From: Aurantimicrobium sp. INA4
GTDB lineage: Bacteria; Actinomycetota; Actinomycetes; Actinomycetales; Microbacteriaceae
Assembly: GCF_027924525.1 (NCBI RefSeq)
Contig: NZ_AP027040.1
Coordinates: 620,001 to 684,000 of the forward strand
Length of the DNA: 64,000 bases
Direction: 5' to 3'
Positions 48,701 through 57,257 of the stretch are shown one piece after another (within the stretch, counting starts at the first letter, position 1; each line of letters starts with the position of its first letter). A program made the position numbers and the translations under genes. A model generated the notes under the pieces. It saw only the letters and a list, made by a program, of their open reading frames with translations. It made no database searches and was not told the DNA's origin.

Positions 48701-50431
48701 GTGTCTGTTGATCTCATCATCAAGGCATCGTCCATCATCACGATGGACCCCCACAATCCTCGTGCTGAAGCAGTAGCAGTCGATACCGCAGAAGGAACCA
48801 TTGCTGCGGTTGGCACTCTTGCAGATGTACAGGCTGCAAACCCCGGTGTCAGCGTCTCAGACCTGGGCGACACGGTTTTGATGCCTGGTCTCATCGACCC
48901 CCACAACCACCCTGCCCTCAGTGGTCTCTCCACTCAACTGCCAGCACACTGGATTGCTCCTTACGTTGGATTTCCAACCTATGCAGACGTGACAGCTCAT
49001 TTTCAAAAGCTTGAGAAGGAAACACCTGCCGGGGTTCCTCTCTTGTTCAACGGTTTGGACCGTATTTTGCACGGTGCTCCCGAGCTAACAAACACAGACC
49101 TTGATGTCTTTTTCCCTGACCGACCCGTCGTTGTTCTCGACAACTCTGGCCACGAAGCCTACTTCAACACGGCAAACATCAAAGCTTTGGGTTGGGTGGA
49201 TAACAAGCCTCCAGCAGACCCAGTTGGTTCAAGCTTTGGTCGTAATGCAGACGGCACGTCAAACGGCCGCGCATATGAGATTGGTGCCCAGCTCATTGCA
49301 GGCGCTCCTGTTCTTGGTGCGATTGCTCAGCATCCACTTGTTCCTATTGCAGAGTGGTACAAGCTGATGGCTTCCAATGGCATCACGTCTACCTCTGAGC
49401 ACACATACCAGGCAAGTCAGCTGAAGGCATATATTGCCATGGCTATGACTCCTGACAACCCACTGCGTATCTCGCTCTACCACATGAGCACTGAGGCAGA
49501 TTGTGACCAGCCAGTCCAGACGCCTATCCCTGAGAACCGGCTCAAGAAGCAGGGAATCAAGCTTTGGGCAGACGGTTCTCCTTGGGTGGGCACTATTGCA
49601 GCATCCTTCCCTTATCTGGACAATGACGCGACTCGCGCGGCTAACATCAAGATTGGTCCTGGCGGCGAAGGAGAGATGAACTACACCCGCGCTCAGCTTG
49701 ACCAGATTTTGGACAAGCTCGTTCCTAGCGGTTACCAAATGGCTTTCCACTGCAACGGTGACGTTGGCATGGACGTTGTTCTTGACGCTTATGAGCACGC
49801 ACTGAGCAAGCACAACTTGCTCGGTACTGATCACCGCTGGCGTATCGAGCACCTTGGTGCTTGCCGTGCAGACCAGTTCGAGCGCGCCGCTCGTTTGGGT
49901 GTCGGACTATCCATGAGCCCATTCCAGTTCATTTACTGGGGAGACAAACTCGATGGTGAAATGTTCCCCTCTGAAATTGGTTCGCAGTGGCAAGCCGTAG
50001 GAGATGCTTTCCGTTCAGGCGCTGTTGTTTCTTTCCACAACGATGGTGCTGTGAGCCCTCCCATTCCCTTGCTCAACTGGCAGGCAACCACAACACGTCA
50101 GGTTGCCTCGGGCAAGGTACACGGAGCTAATCAAGCCATTAGCTTGGATGACGCTATCAAAGCTCAAACAGTCAACGCAGCTCATATGCTGGGCCGCGAA
50201 CACGAAATTGGCTCTATTGAGGTGGGCAAGCTCGCTGACTTTGCTGAACTCTCCTTCGATCCTTACCAAGCTGATCTTCACAAGCTGACTGAACAGGTCA
50301 AGGTTTTGGGTACCTGGGTTGGGGGAAAGAAGATAGATCTGGATGCCTTCATGGCACAGGTTGAGGCGATGGACCCCACTGAGCACAAAGATATTCATCA
50401 TCAGGTACACGCAACTAAGAAGTGCTGCTAA
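48701..50431 (+). CDS. YtcJ-like metal-dependent amidohydrolase (Amidohydro_3)
   Basis: The protein has 576 aa from the GTG at 48701, placed six bases after a perfect AAGGAG; a GTG at 48674 lacks a site. The metal-binding HxH is in LIDPHNHPAL (His68/His70), and the C-terminal catalytic region has SFHNDGAVSPP and a composite beta-sandwich domain closing over GSIEVGKLADFAEL. No signal peptide, so cytosolic. YtcJ-type enzymes hydrolyse varied amides or related bonds; the substrate is unknown. It stands alone, with its own leader of 146 bases. The C-terminus ends in Cys-Cys, which is unusual. Confidence 0.85.
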   Translation: MSVDLIIKASSIITMDPHNPRAEAVAVDTAEGTIAAVGTLADVQAANPGVSVSDLGDTVLMPGLIDPHNHPALSGLSTQLPAHWIAPYVGFPTYADVTAHFQKLEKETPAGVPLLFNGLDRILHGAPELTNTDLDVFFPDRPVVVLDNSGHEAYFNTANIKALGWVDNKPPADPVGSSFGRNADGTSNGRAYEIGAQLIAGAPVLGAIAQHPLVPIAEWYKLMASNGITSTSEHTYQASQLKAYIAMAMTPDNPLRISLYHMSTEADCDQPVQTPIPENRLKKQGIKLWADGSPWVGTIAASFPYLDNDATRAANIKIGPGGEGEMNYTRAQLDQILDKLVPSGYQMAFHCNGDVGMDVVLDAYEHALSKHNLLGTDHRWRIEHLGACRADQFERAARLGVGLSMSPFQFIYWGDKLDGEMFPSEIGSQWQAVGDAFRSGAVVSFHNDGAVSPPIPLLNWQATTTRQVASGKVHGANQAISLDDAIKAQTVNAAHMLGREHEIGSIEVGKLADFAELSFDPYQADLHKLTEQVKVLGTWVGGKKIDLDAFMAQVEAMDPTEHKDIHHQVHATKKCC

Positions 50432-50578
50432 CTACTTCTCGGAGCGAAGTTACGGTTATTGAAGCTTGACTTATTTCGTCAAATTTCAACTAAAACTGAC
50501 GAATTTATTCATTAATCATTACCTTTGAAATACCGGAAGAAAACTTCCGTATTCCCCTCATTCAAAAGGTAAAGATTT

Positions 50579-51157
50579 ATGTCAGTACTCAACGAAGTTC
50601 TTGCTGCAAACGAGTCCTATGTAGCTGATTTTGGCGCCAAAGGTAAACTCGCTCTTCCCCCTGCACGTGGATTCGCCATCCTTACCTGCATGGATGCACG
50701 TCTCGACCCAGCAAAGTATGCAGGGCTCAGCGAAGGAGACGCGCACGTCATCCGCAATGCCGGTGGTCGTGCATCTGACGACGCAATTCGTTCGCTCGTT
50801 ATTTCCTACAAACTCTTGGGAACCAAAGAATGGTTCGTTATTCACCACAGCGACTGTGGAATGGAGTTCTTTACCGACGAGGTGATGCGTGGGCTTCTTG
50901 CAAATAGCCTCGAAACCGCAGCTCTGGGTGCTGAAGGCTTCTATGACGTAGGAACTGGTCCTGGATCTGCAGAAGCAAAGTACATCGACTGGCTCACCAT
51001 TTCTGACAATGCCCAAAGCGTGGTTGAAGATGTTCAGCGAATCAAGTCTCACCCACTCGTGCCTGCAGGAATCCCTGTTTATGGCTACATCTACGACGTC
51101 AAGACAGGTCGTTTGATAGAAGTTCCGGCAGCTACTGCTGCTGGTGCTGCCAAGTAA
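50579..51157 (+). CDS. Beta-class carbonic anhydrase
   Basis: The protein has 192 aa. Interconverts CO2 and bicarbonate. Zinc ligands are Cys37 (TCMDAR, with the Asp39/Arg41 dyad), His90 and Cys93 (HHSDCGM). The short type lacks an N-terminal arm. AAAGGT serves as ribosome binding site. Bicarbonate would serve pyruvate carboxylase and carbamoyl phosphate synthesis. Upstream, TTCGTCA (50475-50481) and TGACGAA (50497-50503) form an inverted repeat of unknown use. Confidence 0.93.
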   Translation: MSVLNEVLAANESYVADFGAKGKLALPPARGFAILTCMDARLDPAKYAGLSEGDAHVIRNAGGRASDDAIRSLVISYKLLGTKEWFVIHHSDCGMEFFTDEVMRGLLANSLETAALGAEGFYDVGTGPGSAEAKYIDWLTISDNAQSVVEDVQRIKSHPLVPAGIPVYGYIYDVKTGRLIEVPAATAAGAAK

Positions 51158-51169
51158 CTTAAGCACCAC

Positions 51170-51203
51170 AACCTCCCCTTTGTCTTTAGGCAAAGGGGAG
51201 GTT
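51170..51203 (+). terminator. Terminator after carbonic anhydrase
   Basis: 13-bp stem AACCTCCCCTTTG / CAAAGGGGAGGTT with an 8-base loop followed by TCTTGTT. Confidence 0.9.
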
Positions 51204-51216
51204 TCTTGTTAATGAG

Positions 51217-51222
51217 TATCGT
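51217..51222 (+). promoter_or_regulatory. Candidate leaderless -10 (TATCGT) for the RidA gene
   Basis: TATCGT lies 6 bases before the ATG at 51229; no Shine-Dalgarno sequence. It sits just after the carbonic anhydrase terminator. Confidence 0.35.
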
Positions 51223-51228
51223 TGAGTT

Positions 51229-51633
51229 ATGACATATGAACGAACTTTGATTTCTTCCGGATCTGTTTACGAACCAGTTGTGGGCTATTCCCGAGCAGTT
51301 CGCGCAGGAGACTTTGTCTTTATTGCCGGCACAACCGCAGGTGCGCCTGAGGGTGCTATTGGCGGTAACGACCCCGCCGCTCAAACTCGAGAAATCTTCA
51401 AACGCCTGGCTATAGCTCTCGAACAAGCCGGAGCAACTTTTGGTGATGTTGTCCGCACCAGGATTTATCTGACCAACATCGCTGATTTTGATGCCGTAGG
51501 CAAAGTTCACGGAGAATTCTTTGGCGAGATTCGCCCGGCCGCAACCGCTGTTGAGGTGAGCGCTTTGGCTGCCCCTGACATGCTCGTTGAAATCGATGTT
51601 GATGCAATTATTGGTTCAGCAACAGTTCGTTAG
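51229..51633 (+). CDS. RidA family (YjgF/YER057c) protein
   Basis: 134 aa, single domain, expected trimer. RTRIYLTNIADFDAVGKVHGEFF contains the arginine (VVRTRIY) that binds the carboxylate of the enamine/imine substrate, and RPAATAVEVSALAAPDMLVEID is the usual C-terminal strand region. Probable reactive-enamine deaminase, protecting PLP enzymes; the conserved Arg supports activity. Confidence 0.9.
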   Translation: MTYERTLISSGSVYEPVVGYSRAVRAGDFVFIAGTTAGAPEGAIGGNDPAAQTREIFKRLAIALEQAGATFGDVVRTRIYLTNIADFDAVGKVHGEFFGEIRPAATAVEVSALAAPDMLVEIDVDAIIGSATVR

Positions 51634-51648
51634 TTACACCTAACTCAT

Positions 51649-51654
51649 TAGGCT
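51649..51654 (+). promoter_or_regulatory. Candidate leaderless promoter for the UPF0303 gene
   Basis: TAGGCT ends 6 bases before the ATG at 51661; TTCGTT (51626-51631) lies 17 bases upstream as a possible -35. Confidence 0.45.
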
Positions 51655-51660
51655 GAACTC

Positions 51661-52137
51661 ATGGTTGAACAGCCCGCACTCATTGCCGATGTTACTGAAT
51701 TAGAAGAACAATTTGCCCAATTGCAATTCACATCCCTCACTCACGAAGATGCGCTTGCTCTCGGAATGGACCTAGCTGCTCGGGCAGAAGAGAGAAATTG
51801 GCCAATGGCTGTTTCTGTGTTTTTGGGTGATCAACACGTTTTCCGATATGCCTGCCCCGGAACTTCCGCAGAAAATGATGAGTGGCTTGAAAGAAAAAGA
51901 CGGACTGTGTACAAGTTTCACGAACCCACTTTCTTAATCGGTCAAAGATTTGCTGCACAGGGCAAAGATTTCTATGTGGAAACAGGTTTGCCTAACCCCG
52001 ACTACGTTCCCTACGGGGGAGGATTCCCACTGATTGTCAACGGAGAGTTTCTGGGAGCAATTCTCTCCAGCGGTGTTCCCCACCAAGATGACCACGCCAT
52101 CATTGTTGAAACCTTGCGTGCTGCACTCGAAAACTAG
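51661..52137 (+). CDS. UPF0303 family protein
   Basis: 158 aa. The central DEWLERKRRTVYKF, the later GGGFPLIVNGEFLGAILSSG and the closing HQDDHAIIVETL match UPF0303 (heme-degrading HbpS/GlcG-like fold). Cytosolic, function unknown. The LysE-type exporter begins 3 bases after its stop, so the two are co-expressed. Confidence 0.88.
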   Translation: MVEQPALIADVTELEEQFAQLQFTSLTHEDALALGMDLAARAEERNWPMAVSVFLGDQHVFRYACPGTSAENDEWLERKRRTVYKFHEPTFLIGQRFAAQGKDFYVETGLPNPDYVPYGGGFPLIVNGEFLGAILSSGVPHQDDHAIIVETLRAALEN

Positions 52138-52140
52138 TTC

Positions 52141-52806
52141 ATGATTTTTGATCTGTCGGTTTTGCCGGCATTCCTTGTTTCCGCCCTGGTGATTATTCTC
52201 TCTCCTGGTGCAGATACCTTCTTGTTGCTGCGCTCAACACTTCGCGGAGGCAAGAAAGAGGGATTTCTCACAATGCTGGGTATTTATGCCGGCATTGCAA
52301 CACTCTCGCTGCTCTTAATTTCTGGGGTTGGCTTAGTTGTCGCAAAAGCCCCCGGCGCTTTGTTCTGGCTGAAAATACTGGGTGCACTGTATTTGCTCTT
52401 TCTCGCCGTTCAGAGCCTGCGTGCAGGAATAAATCTCGTCAAACGCAACTCTGCTGGAGAACCCATTACTGTCGATCAGGGCCGGATTGTTACGCGCCAG
52501 AAGGCTAGCCCATTTGTTTTGGGTTTCTTGACTAATGTCACAAACCCTAAAGTTCTTATATTCTTCCTTGCATTCTTCCCACAGTTCCTCGGGGAGAGCT
52601 CACATGTCGCGGTTCAGCTGGCCATGCTCTGCCTAATCTTCGTAGTGGTTTCAGCAGTGTGGCTGGTTACCTTAGTTTTTGCAGCATCAGCAATGAGAAA
52701 AGTGATGACCACCACGGGCTTCACCATTTCCATGGAATTTGTTGTGGCAACAGTGTTCGCCGTGCTGGCCATCACTTTGTTGTTTACAGGTTTGAGTGTG
52801 CACTAA
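52141..52806 (+). CDS. LysE/RhtB family amino-acid exporter
   Basis: The protein has 221 aa with six membrane segments. SPGADTFLLLRSTLRGG near the N-terminus is the RhtB-type signature (usually PGP or PGA), followed by KILGALYLLFLAVQSLRAG and NVTNPKVLIFFLAFFPQF. Exports neutral or basic amino acids or analogues; substrate not determined. Confidence 0.9.
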   Translation: MIFDLSVLPAFLVSALVIILSPGADTFLLLRSTLRGGKKEGFLTMLGIYAGIATLSLLLISGVGLVVAKAPGALFWLKILGALYLLFLAVQSLRAGINLVKRNSAGEPITVDQGRIVTRQKASPFVLGFLTNVTNPKVLIFFLAFFPQFLGESSHVAVQLAMLCLIFVVVSAVWLVTLVFAASAMRKVMTTTGFTISMEFVVATVFAVLAITLLFTGLSVH

Positions 52807-52818
52807 ACCCACTTTGCA

Positions 52819-52938
52819 TTAGACGTCTTTGTAGTTGGCCTTTGCGGTTGCTTTATCTTTCTTGTCTGCACGCTTTTCTTTCAGAGATTTAGCTGGAGCA
52901 GTTTTTCCGTTGCTCTTTTTGATGTTTTTCTCGGCCAT
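52819..52938 (-). CDS. 39-aa lysine-rich small protein
   Basis: Starts at ATG 52938 (GAAAGG upstream) and ends 52819. Sequence is basic: MAEKNIKKSNGKTAPAKSLK then EKRADKKDKATAKANYKDV; 13 of 39 residues are lysine or arginine. The KSLKEKRA.KK.K pattern recurs in tiny proteins of many actinobacteria (recollection, not searched). It lies convergent to lysE, 12 bases away. Function is unknown; nucleic-acid or ribosome binding would fit the charge. Confidence 0.6.
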   Translation of the reverse strand: MAEKNIKKSNGKTAPAKSLKEKRADKKDKATAKANYKDV

Positions 52939-53026
52939 GATGATGCCTTTCAGGCGAGTCGCGGTGACTCTTGTTCGTGAGCCTACGCCTGAAGTCTGCG
53001 TGCACACTGAACGCGCCCAAGCCACC

Positions 53027-53032
53027 TAGTCT
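53027..53032 (+). promoter_or_regulatory. Candidate leaderless -10 (TAGTCT)
   Basis: TAGTCT lies 6 bases before the GTG at 53039; no Shine-Dalgarno sequence. Confidence 0.4.
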
Positions 53033-53038
53033 GAATAT

Positions 53039-53950
53039 GTGAACTTTCTGACCCGCAATAAAGCAGACATCATGCTTCTTGGTGTTGCAGCGGTGTGGGG
53101 AAGTAGCTACCTGGCTACAAAAGTTCTTACTGAGCGAGGCAGCGTATTTGCTATCTTGTCGGCACGCTTCTTGATCGCAGCAGTAATCATGTTGGCTGTG
53201 TGGTCTTTTTCAAAAAATCGTCGACTTGATCGACGCGGATTCTTCATCGGTGTGGTGTTTGGCCTTACACAAGCAGGTATTTTGAGCCTGGAAACGTGGG
53301 GCGTGAAGCTCACAAGTGCAACCAATGCTGGGCTGATAATCAGCATGACCATTGTGTTTACCCCCATTCTTGAATCCCTGTGGTTGAGGAAATGGTTACC
53401 AAGGACATATTTCATTGCCGCGACCGTCGCCATTGTGGGCGTTTTGCTCTTAGTCTCGGGCAATGGTTTTCATGCTCCCAACTGGGGCGATGCACTCATG
53501 CTTGGTGCAGCAATAGTGCGAAGTATTCACGTCACAGCTCTGGGCAGGCTCACCTCTGGATATAGCTATAGCTCTGTTAGCGTGACATTTGTTCAGACTG
53601 TAGTGTGCGCCGTGGTGTTTACCCTCGCAGATGTTCCAGGTGTCTTCGCCAGTTATTCGAGCTTTACGATTGGGGATTGGCTCGATCTGTTCTATCTTGC
53701 TGCAGCATGTACCGTATTCGCCTTCTTGGTGCAGTTGTGGGCTGTGCGCCAAACCTCTGCTGCGCGAGTGAGTTTGCTTCTCGGTACTGAGCCAATCTGG
53801 GCAGTATTGATTGGAATCACACTGGGTTCCGATGTTCTGGGATGGCTAGGTGTTCTCGGTGCGCTGTTGATTATCGGGGGAAGTTATCGGGCACAAGCTA
53901 TTGAGCTCAAGCATCGTGTTGTTCAAGTAATGCCCGCGGGGCCTGGATAG
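53039..53950 (+). CDS. EamA/DMT family transporter 1
   Basis: 303 aa, ten membrane segments in two EamA repeats (about 10-140 and 155-290). AAVWGSSYLATKVL at the start and LLGTEPIWAVLIGITLG late in repeat two are typical. Drug/metabolite exporter; substrate unknown. Starts GTG without SD. Confidence 0.88.
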   Translation: MNFLTRNKADIMLLGVAAVWGSSYLATKVLTERGSVFAILSARFLIAAVIMLAVWSFSKNRRLDRRGFFIGVVFGLTQAGILSLETWGVKLTSATNAGLIISMTIVFTPILESLWLRKWLPRTYFIAATVAIVGVLLLVSGNGFHAPNWGDALMLGAAIVRSIHVTALGRLTSGYSYSSVSVTFVQTVVCAVVFTLADVPGVFASYSSFTIGDWLDLFYLAAACTVFAFLVQLWAVRQTSAARVSLLLGTEPIWAVLIGITLGSDVLGWLGVLGALLIIGGSYRAQAIELKHRVVQVMPAGPG

Positions 53951-53956
53951 CAATCC

Positions 53957-54712
53957 TCAATGAGGTGTGCGAGCTCCGTTGACGAGCAAAGTTTGTCCTG
54001 AGATAAACCCTGCTTCTTTTGAAGCAAAAAAGACACACGCAGCACCGATATCTTCTGGAGTTCCCCATCTGCCCGCGGGAACTGTTTTTAGATAACCATC
54101 GAGGACTTCTTGAGGAAGATCTTTGTGCCGATCAACGGGGATGAATCCAGGTGCCACATGGTTAACCGTGATTCCAAAAGGGGCGAGCTCGGATGCCATC
54201 GATCGGGTCCATCCAATCTGCGCGCCTTTGCCGGCAACATACGCGGAGGAGAAAGGTTCACTTGTTTCAAACACTTCCGATGTGATGTTGATTATTCGCC
54301 CAAAATTTGCTTTTTTCATACTCGAGACCAAGGCGTTTGTTGCAACGTATGGAATTTTGAGAAAAACATCGATCATCTGCTGGTGGTAGTCCCAGTCATA
54401 GTCTTCGATGGCATGCGTAAATTGAGGCGGAGTGGCACAAATGACAACTGTGTCAACAACGTGGCCCCGTGAATTAGCAACTTCTTGTGCTGCGGCATAA
54501 ACCTCGGATTGTGTTGCATCCCCACAAATAACGCTCAGTTGCGACGATGAAGAGGATAACTCTTTGCGGAAAAAGGCTTCTTTTTCGACGTTTGTGTCCA
54601 GTGCGATGACGTGAGCCCCGGCCTGGAGAAAAGAAGAACAAATGCCCTGACCTAATCCACCCAGCCCGCCAATAACAAGAATTGATCGCCCAGTAGCTTG
54701 AAACATACTCAT
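53957..54712 (-). CDS. Short-chain dehydrogenase/reductase
   Basis: 251 aa from the ATG at 54712; the frame continues to 54979 but that part overlaps the gapB-type gene and lacks similarity. Classical SDR: dinucleotide motif GGLGGLGQGI, catalytic SSAYVAGKG (YxxxK), Ser in NITSEV, PGFIPVDRHKDLP and FISGQTLLVNGA near the end. The usual NNAG motif is replaced by CATP (VVICATPPQF), which is odd and may alter cofactor geometry. NAD(P)-dependent oxidoreductase of unknown substrate. Divergent from gapB. Confidence 0.85.
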   Translation of the reverse strand: MSMFQATGRSILVIGGLGGLGQGICSSFLQAGAHVIALDTNVEKEAFFRKELSSSSSQLSVICGDATQSEVYAAAQEVANSRGHVVDTVVICATPPQFTHAIEDYDWDYHQQMIDVFLKIPYVATNALVSSMKKANFGRIINITSEVFETSEPFSSAYVAGKGAQIGWTRSMASELAPFGITVNHVAPGFIPVDRHKDLPQEVLDGYLKTVPAGRWGTPEDIGAACVFFASKEAGFISGQTLLVNGARTPH

Positions 54713-54719
54713 GGAAACA

Positions 54720-54725
54720 AATGTA
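54720..54725 (-). promoter_or_regulatory. Candidate leaderless -10 (TACATT) for the SDR
   Basis: On the minus strand TACATT is followed by 7 bases and the ATG at 54712. Confidence 0.4.
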
Positions 54726-54871
54726 TCTCCCGCACTTAATGCAAGGGCTGAATTAGGCTTGAGATACTCCCTCCCCGACAAGAAGTTTTTCTTGCGGTAC
54801 AAATAGAACAGTTCAACGCCATACGCTCGAGACGGCGACTGGTTACATGTTTCAAGGGAGAACCGAAGGTT

Positions 54872-56302
54872 ATGGCACCACACGACGCCACCTGGACCGA
54901 CCGTCAAGCAGTTGCTGAAGAGCTCATTCCACTGATTGGTGGACTCTATCGAGACAACGGAGTTGTTACCTCGATTCATGGCCGCCGGCTGATCAACTCA
55001 TCACCATTACAAATCGTCAAAGCTCATCGTTATGCGCGCCATGTTGACGGTCAAGAACTCGACATCAACCGCACTCTCGAATTGGTTAAGGCCATCGTTG
55101 CCCTCAACCCTGGTCCTGCATCGATTAACGTCGCAGGAATTTTGGCCGAGCAAGCTGCCTCGGGTAAGTCCATCTCTGAATTTGCGGCTGAAGCGCTCGC
55201 TCCTGTAGCTGGTCAGGGGCGTCCCGCTAAAGCAGAGGACGCCAAAGATGTTGTCCTTTACGGTTTTGGACGCATCGGTCGTCTCTTGGCGCGTATTTTG
55301 CTCGGAAATGCTGAGAACGGTCGCGGACCTGTTCTCAAAGCCATCGTCGTGCGCAAAGGTGGCGACCAAGACCTGGTAAAACGTGCCAGCCTACTTCGTC
55401 GCGATTCTGTTCATGGCCCCTTCAACGGAACCATCACCATCGATGAAGAGAAGAACCTCATCATTGCCAATGGCAAGCCAATTCAGGTCATCTACTCCAA
55501 CGATCCCACCACCGTGGACTACACAGCTTATGGAATCAAGGATGCGATCCTGGTGGATAACACGGGACGTTGGCGCGATGAGCCAGGCCTGTCTCAACAC
55601 TTAGAGGCCAAGGGCATTTCGCGGGTTGTACTTACAGCACCTGGTAAGAGCCCACTTAAGAATGTTGTCTATGGAATCAACCACGACACCATTACTGATG
55701 CGGACAAGATCATCACAGCTGCATCCTGCACAACAAATGCCATCACGCCTGTCTTGAAAGTCATCAACGATGCATACGGTGTTGAATACGGTCACGTCGA
55801 AACAGTGCACTCGTACACCAATGACCAAAACCTCATCGATAACTTCCACAAGGGAGATCGCCGAGGACGCTCTGCCGCAATGAATATGGTCATTACTGAG
55901 ACGGGCGCAGCCAAGGCTGTTGCCAAGGCTCTACCAGAGTTGGAAGGAAAGCTCTCTGGCAATGCAATTCGCGTTCCCACACCAGATGTCTCAATGGCAA
56001 TCTTGAACTTGACTCTTAACAAAGCTGTCGATCGCGACACTGTAAACAAGATGCTGCGCGATGCGTCGTTGATCTCAGTCTTAAGAAACCAGATTGACTA
56101 CATCGAATCACCCGAAGTTGTCTCAACAGACTTTGTTGGGTCAAACCGTGCTGGAGTCGTGGATGGCCTTGCCACCATTGCCAATGGCAAGAACATCATC
56201 CTTTATGTCTGGTACGACAACGAGTACGGCTACAGCCACCAGGTTGTTCGCGTCATTCAAGAACTTGCTGGATTACACCCACCTAAGTTCCCAGCTCTGT
56301 AG
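54872..56302 (+). CDS. gapB: Glyceraldehyde-3-phosphate dehydrogenase with N-terminal extension (GapB type)
   Basis: The protein has 476 aa; SD GAAGG. The catalytic core begins about residue 125 with the dinucleotide motif VVLYGFGRIGRLLARIL; the catalytic cysteine is Cys286 in TAASCTTNAITP. Residues 1-120 are a helical extension absent from glycolytic Gap (about 335 aa) but found in Corynebacterium glutamicum GapB (about 480 aa), which serves gluconeogenesis and can use NADP. A gluconeogenic role would suit a cell growing on propionate or acetate. Cytosolic tetramer expected. Confidence 0.92.
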   Translation: MAPHDATWTDRQAVAEELIPLIGGLYRDNGVVTSIHGRRLINSSPLQIVKAHRYARHVDGQELDINRTLELVKAIVALNPGPASINVAGILAEQAASGKSISEFAAEALAPVAGQGRPAKAEDAKDVVLYGFGRIGRLLARILLGNAENGRGPVLKAIVVRKGGDQDLVKRASLLRRDSVHGPFNGTITIDEEKNLIIANGKPIQVIYSNDPTTVDYTAYGIKDAILVDNTGRWRDEPGLSQHLEAKGISRVVLTAPGKSPLKNVVYGINHDTITDADKIITAASCTTNAITPVLKVINDAYGVEYGHVETVHSYTNDQNLIDNFHKGDRRGRSAAMNMVITETGAAKAVAKALPELEGKLSGNAIRVPTPDVSMAILNLTLNKAVDRDTVNKMLRDASLISVLRNQIDYIESPEVVSTDFVGSNRAGVVDGLATIANGKNIILYVWYDNEYGYSHQVVRVIQELAGLHPPKFPAL

Positions 56303-56305
56303 TCT
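56300..56305 (+). promoter_or_regulatory. Candidate leaderless -10 (TAGTCT) for EamA 2 / photolyase
   Basis: TAGTCT overlaps the gapB stop and ends 7 bases before the ATG at 56313. Confidence 0.4.
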
Positions 56306-56312
56306 GAAGACT

Positions 56313-57257
56313 ATGAAAACAACACCCCACGCCAGTTACGGCGGGGGTGTTGTTGCTTTGCTTCTCGCGTGCACATTCTGGGGAACCACAGGTATGGCTG
56401 CGAGCTTCATTCCGCAAATAAACCCTGTCATTATTGGTGCCAGCACAATGGGCATTGGTGGATTGATTCTGGGTTTGACTGCCCTACCTGGAGTCTGGCT
56501 GGTATGGCATAACATTGGTGCAAAATCACTCGTCATTGCCGGTGCTTTCGGACTCGCGCTGTACAGCACAGTGTTCTATATCGGAATGAGTTGGGCTGGG
56601 GTTGCGCTGGGTAATGTCATTGCTCTGGGGTCTGCCCCATTATTTGCTGGACTTATCGAATGGGTCGTGGACAAGCAGCGCCCCACTGCAATGTGGCTAG
56701 TTGCGACCGCAATCGCTGTGGTCGGTGGTGTGCTTTTGGTTTCCGGCCGAAACTTTGGCGAGGACGGCAGGGGAGTAGTTCGCGATTCAGCAATGGTAGT
56801 TGCAGGAATTGTGTTGGCCTTGCTTGCTGGTTTCGCTTATGCGCTCTATACCTACATGGCGAACAAGCTGATGAAGCCACATGCTGACAGGCCTCAAGGT
56901 TTAGGGCATCGCCCAGTAATCTCCACTATTCAATTAGCTTCTGCCCTTCCACTTCTTGTCATCTTGATTGCTCTCGTCATTGGCAACCCTGGGCAGTTCG
57001 CGAATGTTCCCTTAGCTATTCCAGTTATGGCATATCTTGCAATATTCCCTACCGCAGTGGGCCATTTGCTTCTTGCCGTTGGGCTTGGAGCAATGCCTGC
57101 ATCCCGTGCTGCGGTCTACACCCTCTTCGAGCCAGTGGTCGCTGTCATTCTCGCTGTCATTGTTGTGGGAGAAGTAATTACTCCACTTGGCTGGATTGGG
57201 CTACTCATCGTTCTGGCCGGTCTTGCACTTTTGTCTCAGGAAAAACGATCACGATGA
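56313..57257 (+). CDS. EamA/DMT family transporter 2
   Basis: 314 aa from the ATG at 56313; the longer frame overlaps gapB and is rejected. Ten membrane segments, two EamA repeats; LLACTFWGTTGMAAS at the start and VYTLFEPVVAVILAVIVVGE at the end are typical. A cytosolic insert around residues 190-207 is basic. Substrate unknown. Its stop overlaps the photolyase ATG (ATGA), so the two are translated together. Confidence 0.88.
   Translation: MKTTPHASYGGGVVALLLACTFWGTTGMAASFIPQINPVIIGASTMGIGGLILGLTALPGVWLVWHNIGAKSLVIAGAFGLALYSTVFYIGMSWAGVALGNVIALGSAPLFAGLIEWVVDKQRPTAMWLVATAIAVVGGVLLVSGRNFGEDGRGVVRDSAMVVAGIVLALLAGFAYALYTYMANKLMKPHADRPQGLGHRPVISTIQLASALPLLVILIALVIGNPGQFANVPLAIPVMAYLAIFPTAVGHLLLAVGLGAMPASRAAVYTLFEPVVAVILAVIVVGEVITPLGWIGLLIVLAGLALLSQEKRSR

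Noticed and set aside
54713..54979. N-terminal extension of the SDR overlapping the gapB gene.
   Set aside because: The extension has no SDR similarity; ATG 54712 gives a normal 251-aa SDR and has a -10 hexamer 7 bases upstream.
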